Positions 17,659 to 26,308 of a stretch of DNA of 64,000 bases are shown here, piece after piece. The stretch lies in the NCBI RefSeq assembly GCF_016909495.1, contig NZ_JAFBFW010000001.1, forward strand, positions 1,178,001-1,242,000, written 5' to 3'. A model generated the notes under the pieces. That model was not told the DNA's origin, searched no databases, and saw nothing but the letters and a program-made list of their open reading frames with translations. The position numbers and the translations under genes are program-made. Within the stretch, counting starts at the first letter, position 1, and the number at the start of each line of letters is the position of its first letter. Source of the DNA: Pantoea coffeiphila (GTDB lineage: Bacteria; Pseudomonadota; Gammaproteobacteria; Enterobacterales; Enterobacteriaceae).

Positions 17659-18609
17659 ATGAATCAGCTTGAACAACTAAAGCAGCACACGACGATTGTT
17701 GCCGACAGCGGGGATATTGATAGCATTCTGGCTTATCAGCCGGAAGATGCGACCACCAACCCGTCGCTTATCTACAAGGCCGCGCAGCTTCCGCAGTATC
17801 ACGCGCTGATTACGGAAGCCGTCGCGGCGGTGAAGTCCCGCCAGGCGGGAAAACCGATAAAAGCGTCAGACATTGCCGACACGCTGGCCGTCAGTATCGG
17901 CGCACTGATCCTGAAAAGCGTGCCGGGGCGCATTTCCACCGAGGTGGATGCCCGCCTCTCCTTCGATACCGCAGCCAGCATTGCCAAAGCGCGGGAAATC
18001 ATTGCCCTGTATGAAGCGAAAGGCATTGGCAAAGAACGGGTGTTGATTAAGCTTGCCGCCACCTGGCAGGGGATACGTGCCGCCGAAACGCTGGAAAAAG
18101 AAGGGATCCAGTGCAACCTGACGCTGCTGTTCTCATTTGCCCAGGCCAGAGCCTGCGCCGATGCCGGTGTGTTCCTGATTTCACCGTTTGTTGGCCGCAT
18201 TTACGACTGGTACAAGAAAAACAGTCCCGGCACCGCCTGGACCGTCGACAACGATCCGGGCGTGGAGTCGGTGCAAACTATTTATCGCTTCTATAAACAG
18301 CACGGTTACCACACGGTAGTGATGGGTGCCAGCTTCCGCACGCCGGAACAGGTGCTGGCGCTGAACGGCTGCGATCGTCTGACCGTGTCTCCGGCGCTGC
18401 TGGCACAGCTACAGCAAAGCCAGGGGCCGGTGCCCGCGCCGCTAAGCTATGCGGGCGAAGTACTGGCTAAGCCTGCGGCCATGACCGAAGCGGAATTCTA
18501 CTGGGCGCATAATCAGGACGCGATGGCGGTGGAAAAACTGGCCGAAGGGATCCGCCTGTTTGCCGTCGACCAGAACAGTCTGGAGACGTTGCTGGAGCAG
18601 TATCTGTAG
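17659..18609 (+). CDS. tal: Transaldolase (TalA/TalB type)
   Basis: The 316-residue protein matches TalA/TalB in length. The Schiff-base lysine is Lys131 in [12 protein letters not shown]. Asp17 of VADSGD and the TTNPSLI loop near residue 33 are also present, as is the [11 protein letters not shown] segment. It exchanges a dihydroxyacetone unit between sedoheptulose-7-P or fructose-6-P and glyceraldehyde-3-P or erythrose-4-P. It is the last gene of PTS operon B, 83 bases after the GatZ-like gene. Together with the transketolase it gives the island a private non-oxidative pentose-phosphate branch. Confidence 0.96.
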   Translation: MNQLEQLKQHTTIVADSGDIDSILAYQPEDATTNPSLIYKAAQLPQYHALITEAVAAVKSRQAGKPIKASDIADTLAVSIGALILKSVPGRISTEVDARLSFDTAASIAKAREIIALYEAKGIGKERVLIKLAATWQGIRAAETLEKEGIQCNLTLLFSFAQARACADAGVFLISPFVGRIYDWYKKNSPGTAWTVDNDPGVESVQTIYRFYKQHGYHTVVMGASFRTPEQVLALNGCDRLTVSPALLAQLQQSQGPVPAPLSYAGEVLAKPAAMTEAEFYWAHNQDAMAVEKLAEGIRLFAVDQNSLETLLEQYL

Positions 18610-18674
18610 GAGGGTGCCTGCGTGACGAAGGGTTTGCCAGCCGCCGGATTAGGCCGTATGTTGAAAGCTGTTCT

Positions 18675-18697
18675 TTACCCGGCGGGTAATCCCTTTT
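18675..18697 (+). terminator. Possible terminator after transaldolase
   Basis: TTACCC-GGC-GGGTAA (18675-18689) is followed by TCCCTTTTT. The stem is short but the T-run is good; it lies 65 bases after the stop. Confidence 0.5.
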
Positions 18698-18713
18698 TCA
18701 CTGTTGAGGCAAG

Positions 18714-19049
18714 ATGGAATCGTTGTTTGTCTACGGCACGCTGCGCCCGGGCCATTCGAATGCGCATATCATGGAAAACATCGGCGGCGAATGGCTGGCA
18801 GGCCACGTTACCGGGACCTTTTACGAGCGGGGCTGGGGCGCGGCGGCGGATTTCCCCGGCATTGTGCTGCACAGCGATGGCGCGCAGGTGAACGGCTACC
18901 TGTTTTTATCGGACAATCTGCAGGCACACTGGCCGATGCTGGATGAGTTCGAGGACGGCTATGACCGGGTGAAGGTCGAGGTCACCACGGTTGATGGCCT
19001 GCAGGTGAGCGCCTGGATTTATCAGCTACAGCCCAGGTCCGGGCTGTAG
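18714..19049 (+). CDS. Gamma-glutamylcyclotransferase-family protein (YtfP/AIG2-like)
   Basis: The 111-residue protein has the AIG2/GGCT opening LFVYGTLRPGHSN, which shapes the substrate cavity, and DEFEDGYDRV around residues 77-86, where the family's catalytic glutamate lies. Members cleave gamma-glutamylamines or related amides to 5-oxoproline, and many bacterial ones are uncharacterised. It stands alone between transaldolase and a convergent SDR gene. The overlapping reading frames on both strands lack recognisable domains. Confidence 0.85.
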   Translation: MESLFVYGTLRPGHSNAHIMENIGGEWLAGHVTGTFYERGWGAAADFPGIVLHSDGAQVNGYLFLSDNLQAHWPMLDEFEDGYDRVKVEVTTVDGLQVSAWIYQLQPRSGL

Positions 19050-19062
19050 CAGTAAGCACTGG

Positions 19063-19845
19063 TCAGGCAGATTGATAGCGCTCCGCCACCTTCGCCTGAT
19101 TAATATCCGCGATCAGCCCCAGTCGCGCCGTGTCCAGGCTGCTCCAGCTTGATGCACTCTGCACCGGCGGAATGGTGACCGTTTCGCGGCGGTCAAACCC
19201 CACCAGCGCGGCGTCGACCAGATCGCCCGCTTCCATCATCTGCGGCAGGGTGTTGATATCAATGCCCGCGCGATCCCAGATTTCGGTGTAAGTGCCGGCA
19301 GGCAGTACCGCCTGTACGTATACGCCTTTATCCGCCAGTTCAACGTTCAGCCCCTGGGACAGGAACAGCACGAAGGCTTTCGTTGCGCCATAGACCGACA
19401 TGCCGAATTCCGGTGCCAGCCCCACGACCGAGCTGATGTTGACGATAGCGCCCTCCCCGGCCTGCACGAAACGTGGCGTGACCGCGTTAGCCAGCCGCGT
19501 CAGCGCGGTAACGTTCAGCGCGATTAGGCGCTGAATCGAATCGGCCGTCTGCCCGGCAAATCCCCCCGACTGGGCGATACCGGCATTGTTGATCAAAATG
19601 CCAATTTTCGCATCGTCGCGCAGGCGCGCTTCTACCGTCGCGACGTCATCCGACTGGGTAAGATCGGCGGGCAGAATATCCACGGCAACGCCGTTTTCCC
19701 GCTGCAAACGTTCGGCCAGTGCGGTCAGCTTTGCTTTATCACGCGCGACCAGCACCAGGTCATGTCCGCGTTGGGCGAAGCGCTGCGCATAGACTGCGCC
19801 AATACCGGTTGAAGCACCTGTAATCAGAACGGAAGGTTTGGACAT
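19063..19845 (-). CDS. Classical SDR-family NAD(P)-dependent oxidoreductase
   Basis: The 260-residue protein starts at the ATG at 19845 (AGAGGA upstream); the frame is open 22 codons further but without domain sequence. It has the dinucleotide motif TGASTGIG (8-15), NNAG near 87, catalytic Ser in NISSVVG and Tyr/Lys in YGATKAF. Substrate unknown. It is divergent from the TetR gene at 20060; the gap contains paired operators, so it is very likely that regulator's target. Confidence 0.9.
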   Translation of the reverse strand: MSKPSVLITGASTGIGAVYAQRFAQRGHDLVLVARDKAKLTALAERLQRENGVAVDILPADLTQSDDVATVEARLRDDAKIGILINNAGIAQSGGFAGQTADSIQRLIALNVTALTRLANAVTPRFVQAGEGAIVNISSVVGLAPEFGMSVYGATKAFVLFLSQGLNVELADKGVYVQAVLPAGTYTEIWDRAGIDINTLPQMMEAGDLVDAALVGFDRRETVTIPPVQSASSWSSLDTARLGLIADINQAKVAERYQSA

Positions 19846-19961
19846 CTGCGTGTTTCCTCTGTGAATGATTGAATGAGTCGTGCTGCCCATATTGCTCTCT
19901 GCCAGCCGCACCCGGTTGGCATGGAAGATCCCGCTGACGGCAACAACGCGACGTGGAATTA

Positions 19962-20024
19962 ATGATGACGATCATAATCTAAACAGTCAATATTTTTTGA
20001 TTACGATCATCATCAATGTATAAT
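19962..20024. promoter_or_regulatory. Paired TetR operators and promoter between SDR and tetR genes
   Basis: TGATGACGATCATAATC (19963-19979) and GATTACGATCATCATCA (19999-20015) are inverted copies, 15 of 17 complementary. Each contains its own TGAT-N4-ATCA core. A TTGATT (19997-20002) and TATAAT (20019-20024) pair with 16-base spacing forms a strong sigma-70 promoter for the tetR gene, overlapped by the second operator. This implies autorepression. Confidence 0.7.
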
Positions 20025-20059
20025 TGCGCCAGAAATTTCGCTCAGAGGAGCCAGCAGCA

Positions 20060-20620
20060 ATGAAAGTGTCGAAAGAACAGGTACGCGAAAATCGCCAGCA
20101 TATTGTCGAAACGGCCTCGGCGCTGTTTCGCGAGCGCGGCTTCGATGGGGTTGGCGTGGCGGATCTGATGTCTGCGGCGGGTTTTACCCACGGTGGCTTC
20201 TACAAGCACTTTGCTTCCAAGGCGGATCTGATGGCGGAAGCGGTGAGCTGCGGCTTTGTACAGGCGGCGGGTATGTCAGGCGGCACCACCCGGGAAAAAT
20301 TTGTTGAGCGCTACCTCTCCCGCCAGCATCGCGATGCGATGGGGTCAGGCTGTGTGATGTCGGCGCTCGGCACCGACACGGCGCGCCAGCCCGAGTCGGT
20401 GAAGGCCATATTTGCCGCCGGTATTGAAAAAAATCTGGCCAGGCTCTCGGGCGAAGAAGGGGAAAAAGGCGCAAAGCGTGCCGATCTGATCGACACCCTC
20501 GCGCATCTGGTGGGTGCGATGGTACTGTCCCGCGCCTGCCCGGATGATTCCGCGCTGGCCGATGAAATTCTGGACGTTTGTCGGGCGAGGATTCTTGCAG
20601 AGGACAATGACCAGGGTTAA
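20060..20620 (+). CDS. TetR-family repressor
   Basis: The 186-residue protein starts at the ATG at 20060 (GAGGAG upstream). Residues 8-55 form the TetR helix-turn-helix (IVETASALFRERGFDGVGVADLMSAAGFTHGGFYKHF); the remainder is the helical ligand domain. Its location, divergent from the SDR gene over two palindromic sites, suggests it represses itself and the SDR until an inducer binds. It converges on a second, unrelated TetR gene 19 bases downstream. Confidence 0.9.
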   Translation: MKVSKEQVRENRQHIVETASALFRERGFDGVGVADLMSAAGFTHGGFYKHFASKADLMAEAVSCGFVQAAGMSGGTTREKFVERYLSRQHRDAMGSGCVMSALGTDTARQPESVKAIFAAGIEKNLARLSGEEGEKGAKRADLIDTLAHLVGAMVLSRACPDDSALADEILDVCRARILAEDNDQG

Positions 20621-20639
20621 GCCATCCGCGGCTTAACCG

Positions 20640-21218
20640 TCAGAGCACCGCCAGCGAGGCGTTAACCACCTCGATCAAGACGTCCGCCGGAACGCCGTCC
20701 CGCGCCTGTACCGACAGGCCGTGCAGCACCAGCGCAAAATAGTTGCCCAGCAGGTCCGGGTTGGCATCGCGCTTCAGCTGCCCGGCCTCCGCCGCCTGGC
20801 GGAAGCGGTTAATAATCGATTCCGTACGCAGGCGGCGCTGTTCTGCCATCCACTGCTGCAACGGCTGATTTTCATCGCTGAGCGCACCGGCGGCGGAAAC
20901 CACCATGCAGCCCGCTGGCGCAAGGGGCCGGGTATAGAGCGCGATGGCATCCATTAACATTCGTTTTATCGCGAGGGCAATCTCACCCTCTTCCAGCGCC
21001 CGTGCGGCAAAACCGCCCTCGTGTTCTGCATAGTGCGCCACCGCCTCGCGGAACAGCTGTTCCTTCGAGCCAAACGCTTTGTAAATGCGGGCGGAGGCAA
21101 TGCCCAGCGCCGCCACCAGATCGGACATCGACGTACCCTCAAAGCCGTGACGCCAGAATAAATCCCGCGCCTGAATCAGGGCGGCTTCACGATCGAATTC
21201 TCTGGGTCTTCCGGCCAT
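20640..21218 (-). CDS. TetR-family repressor of the adjacent isomerase/hydrolase operon
   Basis: The 192-residue protein starts MAGRPREFDREAALIQARDLF, a common opening of AcrR-type TetR proteins. The HTH is TSMSDLVAALGIASARIYKAFGSKEQLF (about 28-55), followed by a ligand domain with VVSAAGALSDENQPLQQW. The start at 21218 is chosen over the upstream ATG because of the conserved opening. It is divergent from the isomerase operon at 21393, whose leader carries a perfect 14-base inverted repeat; control of that operon is the natural inference. Confidence 0.9.
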   Translation of the reverse strand: MAGRPREFDREAALIQARDLFWRHGFEGTSMSDLVAALGIASARIYKAFGSKEQLFREAVAHYAEHEGGFAARALEEGEIALAIKRMLMDAIALYTRPLAPAGCMVVSAAGALSDENQPLQQWMAEQRRLRTESIINRFRQAAEAGQLKRDANPDLLGNYFALVLHGLSVQARDGVPADVLIEVVNASLAVL

Positions 21219-21354
21219 AGCGGTTCTCTTCTCTCGGATGATACGTTCAGGATCTGGCAGCAAGAATATCACATTAAATCAGCCACCTTCTGCCCTTGCG
21301 ACTGAGCACTCTGTGCTGCGTTAACAAAAACGCCTTGTGGCCGTTTCGTCAGAT

Positions 21355-21386
21355 CTCTATTGTTTGTCAATCGACAAACAATAGAG
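21355..21386. promoter_or_regulatory. Perfect 14-bp inverted repeat, probable TetR operator
   Basis: CTCTATTGTTTGTC (21355-21368), AATC, GACAAACAATAGAG (21373-21386): no mismatch. It ends six bases before the isomerase ATG, and its right arm includes AGAG of the ribosome-binding site. Repressor binding would block transcription; as RNA the stem could also mask the ribosome site. Confidence 0.75.
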
Positions 21387-21392
21387 GTTCAT

Positions 21393-22472
21393 ATGCAAAC
21401 GATCAAGGGTCCCAGCCTGCACCTGGCGCAGTTCAGTGATGATGTTTTCCCATTTAACAGTCTTGAGGCGATTGCCGGATGGGCAGCGGAGAACGGCTTC
21501 CGCGCTCTGCAAATCCCGGCCTGGGATAAGCGGCTGTTTGACGTCAATCTGGCGGCGGAAAGCCAGCAGTACTGCGATGAGATAACCGACATGCTGGCGC
21601 GGCACGGGCTGGTTATCAGCGAGCTGACCACGCATATTTTCGGCCAGCTGATGGCGGTACACCCGGCCTACGATGCGCTGTGCGACAGCTTTGCGCCGCC
21701 GCACCTGCACGGCAAACCGGAAGCCCGCGCCGCATGGGCAAAACAGCAGCTGCTGGCGGCAGTCAGCGCCTCTTCCCGCCTTGGGCTGACCGAGATGGGC
21801 ACCTTTTCCGGCTCGCTGGCCTGGCCCTACGTGTTCCCCTTCCCCCAGCGCCCGGCCGGGCTGGTGGAAACCGCCTTTGACGAGCTGGCCCGCCGCTGGC
21901 TGCCGATCCTTGATGCCTGCGAGAAGCAGGGTGTGAACCTGTGTTATGAAATTCATCCGGGCGAGGATCTGCACGACGGCATCTCATTCGAGATGTTCTT
22001 ACAGCGCACCGGCCATCATCCGCGCTGTAAAATCCTGTTCGATCCCAGCCACTTCGTCCTGCAACAGCTGAATTACCTCGATTTTCTGGATATCTATCGC
22101 GACCACATCGGCATGTTCCACGTTAAAGACGCTGAGTTTAATCCCACCGGGCGTCAGGGCATGTACGGCGGCTACCAGTCGTGGGCCGATCGCGCCGGGC
22201 GTTTTCGCTCAACGGGAGACGGTCAGGTCGACTTCAGGGCGATATTCTCCCGCCTGACTCAGAACGGTTACGCCGGATGGGCGGCGCTGGAATGGGAGTG
22301 CTGTCTGAAGAATAAGGACGATGGCGCGCGCGAGGGGGCGGCGTTTATCCGCGACCATATTATTCCGGTCACCGATAAAATTTTCGATGATTTCGCGGCA
22401 GCCCCGGTCAGCCAGAGTCAGATAGACCGCCTGTTAGGCATCACCACCACGGAGGCTGAACATCATGGTTAA
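21393..22472 (+). CDS. Sugar phosphate isomerase/epimerase-family TIM-barrel protein
   Basis: The 359-residue AP-endonuclease-2/xylose-isomerase-like barrel starts at the ATG at 21393. Likely metal-binding residues are visible along the barrel: Glu in TEMGTFSGS, Glu-His in CYEIHPGEDLHDG, Asp in ILFDPSHFVLQQ, His in MFHVKDAE and Glu in ALEWE. Relatives interconvert ketoses, inositol derivatives or hydroxypyruvate; the substrate here is unknown. It is first in a three-gene overlapping operon with an epoxide-hydrolase-like and an esterase-like protein, which suggests breakdown of a plant- or environment-derived ester or glycoside. Confidence 0.85.
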   Translation: MQTIKGPSLHLAQFSDDVFPFNSLEAIAGWAAENGFRALQIPAWDKRLFDVNLAAESQQYCDEITDMLARHGLVISELTTHIFGQLMAVHPAYDALCDSFAPPHLHGKPEARAAWAKQQLLAAVSASSRLGLTEMGTFSGSLAWPYVFPFPQRPAGLVETAFDELARRWLPILDACEKQGVNLCYEIHPGEDLHDGISFEMFLQRTGHHPRCKILFDPSHFVLQQLNYLDFLDIYRDHIGMFHVKDAEFNPTGRQGMYGGYQSWADRAGRFRSTGDGQVDFRAIFSRLTQNGYAGWAALEWECCLKNKDDGAREGAAFIRDHIIPVTDKIFDDFAAAPVSQSQIDRLLGITTTEAEHHG

Positions 22473-23334
22473 CGCCACTCTGCACCACCGCTATCTGCGC
22501 GTTAACGGACGCCGTCTGCACTGCGTCACTCAGGGCCACGGCCCGGCAGTCCTGCTGATCCCCGGCTGGCCGCAGACGTGGTACACGTGGCGGCACGTGA
22601 TGGAGCATCTGGCCCATGCGGGCTATACCGCCGTAGCGGTCGATCCGCCCGGCACCGGCGAGTCGGACGCACCAACCGGCGGTTTTGATACCGGGAATAT
22701 CGCCGCGCAGCTGGTTGACGCGATGTCCCAGCTCGGCCACGAACGCTATCCGGTTATCGGCCATGATATTGGCATGTGGGTGGGCTACGCCATGGGCGCA
22801 GATTTCCCGCAGCGCGTGCATTCGCTGCTGCTGACCGAAGCGGTGATCCCCGGGCTGGCCCCCGCCCCGGAGATTTTTGTCAGCCCGCAGGAGAATATCT
22901 TCCTCTGGCACTTTATGTTCAACCAGCTAAGCGGCCTGCCGGAGGCGCTGATCGCGGGCCGCGAACGGCTGTATCTCAGCTATATGTTCGATAAATGGTC
23001 ATGGCGACGGGAACGCGTGGCGGCGGAAGTCTATATCGACGCCTACAGCGTGCCGGGGAAACTGGAGGCCGGATTTAACTACTATCGCGCCATCCCGGAG
23101 ACCATCCGCCAGAATCAGCAGCGGGCCGCCACGCCGCTGAGTATGCCGGTGCTGGCTATCGGTGCGGAAAACGCCACGCGGGATGCCCCGGCTGAGACGA
23201 TGAAAAAAGTCGCCCCCGATTTACGCAGCGCGATGGTCAGCGACTGCGGGCATTTTATTACCGAAGAGTGCCCGGATGAATTCTGTGCGCTGATCGCGGC
23301 GTTTTTACAGGAGAAAGGCTATGCCGCTCGATAG
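22465..23334 (+). CDS. Alpha/beta hydrolase, epoxide-hydrolase-like
   Basis: The 289-residue alpha/beta-hydrolase has the oxyanion motif LIPGWPQTWYTW (HGWP-like) and the nucleophile elbow GHDIGMWVG. There the nucleophile is Asp rather than Ser, as in epoxide hydrolases and haloacid or haloalkane dehalogenases. The catalytic His is in DCGHFITEECPDEF near the C-terminus. It overlaps the isomerase gene by eight bases and has GGAGG nine bases upstream. Substrate undetermined. Confidence 0.85.
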   Translation: MVNATLHHRYLRVNGRRLHCVTQGHGPAVLLIPGWPQTWYTWRHVMEHLAHAGYTAVAVDPPGTGESDAPTGGFDTGNIAAQLVDAMSQLGHERYPVIGHDIGMWVGYAMGADFPQRVHSLLLTEAVIPGLAPAPEIFVSPQENIFLWHFMFNQLSGLPEALIAGRERLYLSYMFDKWSWRRERVAAEVYIDAYSVPGKLEAGFNYYRAIPETIRQNQQRAATPLSMPVLAIGAENATRDAPAETMKKVAPDLRSAMVSDCGHFITEECPDEFCALIAAFLQEKGYAAR

Positions 23335-24256
23335 CGCAACGCAGCGCTGGCTGGCCGCCGCGCCCGCTTTCAGCGCCGCCGTGCCGCTGGCGGTAATGCG
23401 GTCGGCCACCGACGCAGGATTGATAGCCGGTCAGCAGCCCGTAGCCGGGGAAATTCGCGACTGGCAGGCGTTAAGCATAGAAGCGCAGGATGGCTGGCCG
23501 ATCGCGGTAAGAATGTATTTTCCGGCCGGGGCAGAAGACGGTGAGGCACATCCGGCTTTGGTCTATGCCCACGGCGGCGGCTGGTGCCTGGGTGGTCTTG
23601 ACGCCTGGAATACTCCGTGCCAGCAGCTGGCCGACGCCACCGGCAGCGTAGTGTTCTCCGTTGGCTATCGCGTGGCCCCGGAGCACCCGTTCCCGGTGCC
23701 GTTAAGCGATTTTTATGCCGCGCTTTGTGCCATCGCCGACCGGGCGGATTCGCTGGGCATCGACCCGCAGCGCATCGCGGTTGGCGGCGACAGCGCGGGC
23801 GGCAACCTGGCCGCGGCGGCCTGCCTGCTGGCGCGAGATCGCCAGGGGCCGTTGATTGCCCGCCAGCTGCTGCTGTACCCGGCGCTGGATACGGCGATGC
23901 AGTCGGCTTCCTGGCAGCAGTTCGGCGAGGGCTTTGGCCTGACGCGGTCGGTAATGGAATACTGCTGGGAGCGCTATTTGCCCGACGACAGCGATCGGCA
24001 GAATCCGCTGGCCAGCCCGTCTGCGGCAGCGTCGCTGCACGGCCTGCCGGACACGCTGCTGCTGAGCTGTGAATGCGATCCGCTGCGGGATGAGGCGGAA
24101 GAGTACGCCCGCAGACTGGCGCGGGATGGCAACAATGTGCGGCTCGAACGGCTGGCGGGGACAGTCCATGGCGCGATGCATATGACCGCCGTCACGCCCG
24201 CCGCGCGGGGGGTATTTGAACAATGCGCAGCGCTGTGGGATAGGCCTGCAATTTAA
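23321..24256 (+). CDS. Alpha/beta hydrolase of the hormone-sensitive-lipase family (esterase)
   Basis: The 311-residue protein shows the HSL signature HGGGWCLGG (oxyanion hole, about 84-92) and GGDSAGGNLAAAA (nucleophilic Ser, about 155). Catalytic Asp lies in CECDPLRDEAEEYA and His in VHGAMHM. It hydrolyses short acyl esters or related bonds. It overlaps the preceding hydrolase by 14 bases and has AGGAG upstream. It ends the TetR-controlled operon at a strong terminator. Confidence 0.9.
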   Translation: MPLDSATQRWLAAAPAFSAAVPLAVMRSATDAGLIAGQQPVAGEIRDWQALSIEAQDGWPIAVRMYFPAGAEDGEAHPALVYAHGGGWCLGGLDAWNTPCQQLADATGSVVFSVGYRVAPEHPFPVPLSDFYAALCAIADRADSLGIDPQRIAVGGDSAGGNLAAAACLLARDRQGPLIARQLLLYPALDTAMQSASWQQFGEGFGLTRSVMEYCWERYLPDDSDRQNPLASPSAAASLHGLPDTLLLSCECDPLRDEAEEYARRLARDGNNVRLERLAGTVHGAMHMTAVTPAARGVFEQCAALWDRPAI

Positions 24257-24286
24257 CGCCGCCGGATCTTCCCGTTGAGCGTGTTC

Positions 24287-24318
24287 CCGCGCCTGCCGCA
24301 ATGGGCAGGCGCGGTTTT
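24287..24318 (+). terminator. Rho-independent terminator
   Basis: CCGCGCCTGCC (24287-24297) pairs perfectly with GGCAGGCGCGG (24304-24314), six-base loop, followed by TTTT. It lies between the esterase and the convergent ABC ATPase gene. Confidence 0.85.
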
Positions 24319-24326
24319 CAACGCGG

Positions 24327-25055
24327 TTAATGGTGGATAATCTGCTCGAGGAAATCTCTTGCCCGCCCGGAAGCCGGAGCGGTAAAGAAGGTGTCGGTCG
24401 GCGAATCTTCAATGATTTCTCCGGCGTCCATAAAGATCATCCGGTCGGCGATTTTCCGCGCGAAGCCCAGCTCGTGGGTCACGCAGCACATGGTCATGCC
24501 CTGCTCCGCCAGTTCTGCCATCACCGCCAGCACTTCGGCGACCATTTCCGGGTCCAGCGCCGAAGTCGGTTCATCAAACAGCATCACCTTCGGCTCCATC
24601 GCCAGCGCGCGGGCTATCGCCACGCGCTGCTGCTGGCCGCCGGAAAGCTGTGCCGGGTATTTATGACCGTGGGATTTCATGCCGACGCGCTCCAGCAGCT
24701 CGTGGGCTTTTTTCTGCGCCTGCTCGCGGCTGTGTTTAAGGATGCGCATCTGCGGCACGATTAAATTGTCCATCACCGTCATATGCGGGAACAGTTCGAA
24801 CGACTGAAATACCATGCCCACCTGCTGGCGCAGCGCGGGCAGGCTGGTTTTTTTATCGCTCAGCACCATGCCGTCGATATTAATCTCCCCTTTCTGGAAC
24901 GGCTCCAGCGCATTCATGCACTTGATCAGTGTGGATTTCCCGGAACCGGAAGGACCGCAGATCACCACCACTTCCCCCTTCTGAATATCAAGGGTGCAGT
25001 TTTTTAGGACCGGCAGCTCGCCGTAGTATTTAGTCAGATTTTTAATCGCGATCAT
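24327..25055 (-). CDS. Polar amino-acid ABC transporter ATP-binding protein
   Basis: The 242-residue ATPase has Walker A GPSGSGKST (about 34-42), signature LSGGQQQRVAIARALA and Walker B VMLFDEPTSALDPE, with the CCVTHELGFAR switch. It is of the GlnQ/HisP type, energising uptake of amino-acid-like solutes. Its ATG overlaps the stop of the M20 hydrolase gene (ATGA). The matching binding protein and permease lie 5 kb away on the other strand (30261, 31095), so the importer is split across the two divergent arms of one catabolic cassette. Confidence 0.95.
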   Translation of the reverse strand: MIAIKNLTKYYGELPVLKNCTLDIQKGEVVVICGPSGSGKSTLIKCMNALEPFQKGEINIDGMVLSDKKTSLPALRQQVGMVFQSFELFPHMTVMDNLIVPQMRILKHSREQAQKKAHELLERVGMKSHGHKYPAQLSGGQQQRVAIARALAMEPKVMLFDEPTSALDPEMVAEVLAVMAELAEQGMTMCCVTHELGFARKIADRMIFMDAGEIIEDSPTDTFFTAPASGRARDFLEQIIHH

Positions 25056-26290
25056 GCGGTTTTCTCCTGCAAAAGGGTGGCCACGCTGTTGGCAACCACC
25101 AGGGTGGCGCGGCGTAAGTCATCAAGGTGAATGCGTTCGTCGGCGCGATGGCCGTTCGCTTCCAGGAAACTGCGCGGTCCGGCACCGTACATGATGGTCG
25201 GGATACCTGCACCGCTGTAAAGCCGCGCGTCGGTGTACAGCGGCAGGCCGACCAGCGGAATGGGCTCATTGAACACGGCTTCGGCCTGCTGGCTGAAGAT
25301 CGCCGCCAGCGCCAGGCTCTGCGGCGAAGGGGTAAACGGGCGGGCGAGCAGGATGCGACGCGCGTTGAAAGCAACGCCGGGAACCTGGCGCTGTACGTCG
25401 GCGACCAGCGCCAGCAGTTCCTGCTCGACGGCCTCCGGGTTTTCTTCCGGGATAATGCGGCGATCCAGGCGCAGTACGAAATTGTCCGACACGACGTTGG
25501 TGTTAATGCCGCCGTTGACCAGGCCAATCACCAGCGTCGGTGAGTCGATGCCGTCAATTGCCGAATGGGTTTCACCCAGCGCATCGCGATAGCGGTAGAG
25601 AGCAGTCATCAGGCGATTTCCGGCTTCAATAGCATCGCAGCCGGTGGTGGGAAATGCGGCGTGGGCCGACTGGCCTTTTAAATCAATTTCCAGGTGCAGG
25701 CAGCCGTTGTGCGCGGTGACCACAAAGTAGCTCAGCGCGGCGCAAACCACGTAGTCCGGTTTGCTGTGGCCGTTGGCCAGCAGCCAGCCGGGGCCGGTCG
25801 ATCCGCCCGTCTCTTCGTCGTATGTGATATGCAGTTCAACGGTGCCTTGCAAATCTGCACCGCTGTGAATCAGCGCCAACAGCGCCGAAGTGTAGGTGGT
25901 GATATCGGATTTCGATACCGCCGCCCCGCGCCCGTACAGCCAGCCGTCCTCAATTTCCGCACCGTAGGGATCTTTGCTCCAGCCGCCGCCCGGCGGCACC
26001 ACGTCACCGTGGGCGTTCAGCGCCACGGTCTTGCCGGGGCCAAAGCGGTGGCGGACAATCAGGTTGGTGGCGCTGCGCATGCCGCCTGCGGCGACGACGT
26101 CATCGGGTACGGTGAGGATTTCCACCTCCAGCCCGAGGTCGTGCAGGCAGCGGGCGGTCATCAACGCGTGCGGAGTACAGTCGCCAGGCGGATTGTCGGA
26201 AGGCATCTGTACCAGCTTTTTCAGCATCTCAACCTGCTGTTCAAAATGGTTATCAATCCAGCCGGCGAGAGTGTGTTGTGTATTGCTCAC
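25052..26290 (-). CDS. M20-family metallohydrolase (ArgE/DapE type)
   Basis: The 412-residue protein begins at a GTG. The M20 metal-site motifs are NAHGDVVPPGG (His-Asp), GRGAAVSKSD (bridging Asp), YDEETGG (catalytic and metal Glu) and, at the C-terminus, RSFLEANGHRADERI. A dimerisation domain occupies about residues 195-300 (GQSAHAAFP). These enzymes remove acyl, carbamoyl or peptidyl groups from amino acids. Together with the hydantoinase at 31841 it could open a ring and then release a free amino acid, but unlike classic carbamoylases it groups with ArgE/DapE by eye. Oddity: the bridging position reads AVSKSD rather than the usual DMKGG. Confidence 0.85.
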   Translation of the reverse strand: MSNTQHTLAGWIDNHFEQQVEMLKKLVQMPSDNPPGDCTPHALMTARCLHDLGLEVEILTVPDDVVAAGGMRSATNLIVRHRFGPGKTVALNAHGDVVPPGGGWSKDPYGAEIEDGWLYGRGAAVSKSDITTYTSALLALIHSGADLQGTVELHITYDEETGGSTGPGWLLANGHSKPDYVVCAALSYFVVTAHNGCLHLEIDLKGQSAHAAFPTTGCDAIEAGNRLMTALYRYRDALGETHSAIDGIDSPTLVIGLVNGGINTNVVSDNFVLRLDRRIIPEENPEAVEQELLALVADVQRQVPGVAFNARRILLARPFTPSPQSLALAAIFSQQAEAVFNEPIPLVGLPLYTDARLYSGAGIPTIMYGAGPRSFLEANGHRADERIHLDDLRRATLVVANSVATLLQEKTA

Positions 26291-26308
26291 GAAAAGAAAT
26301 CCTTATTA

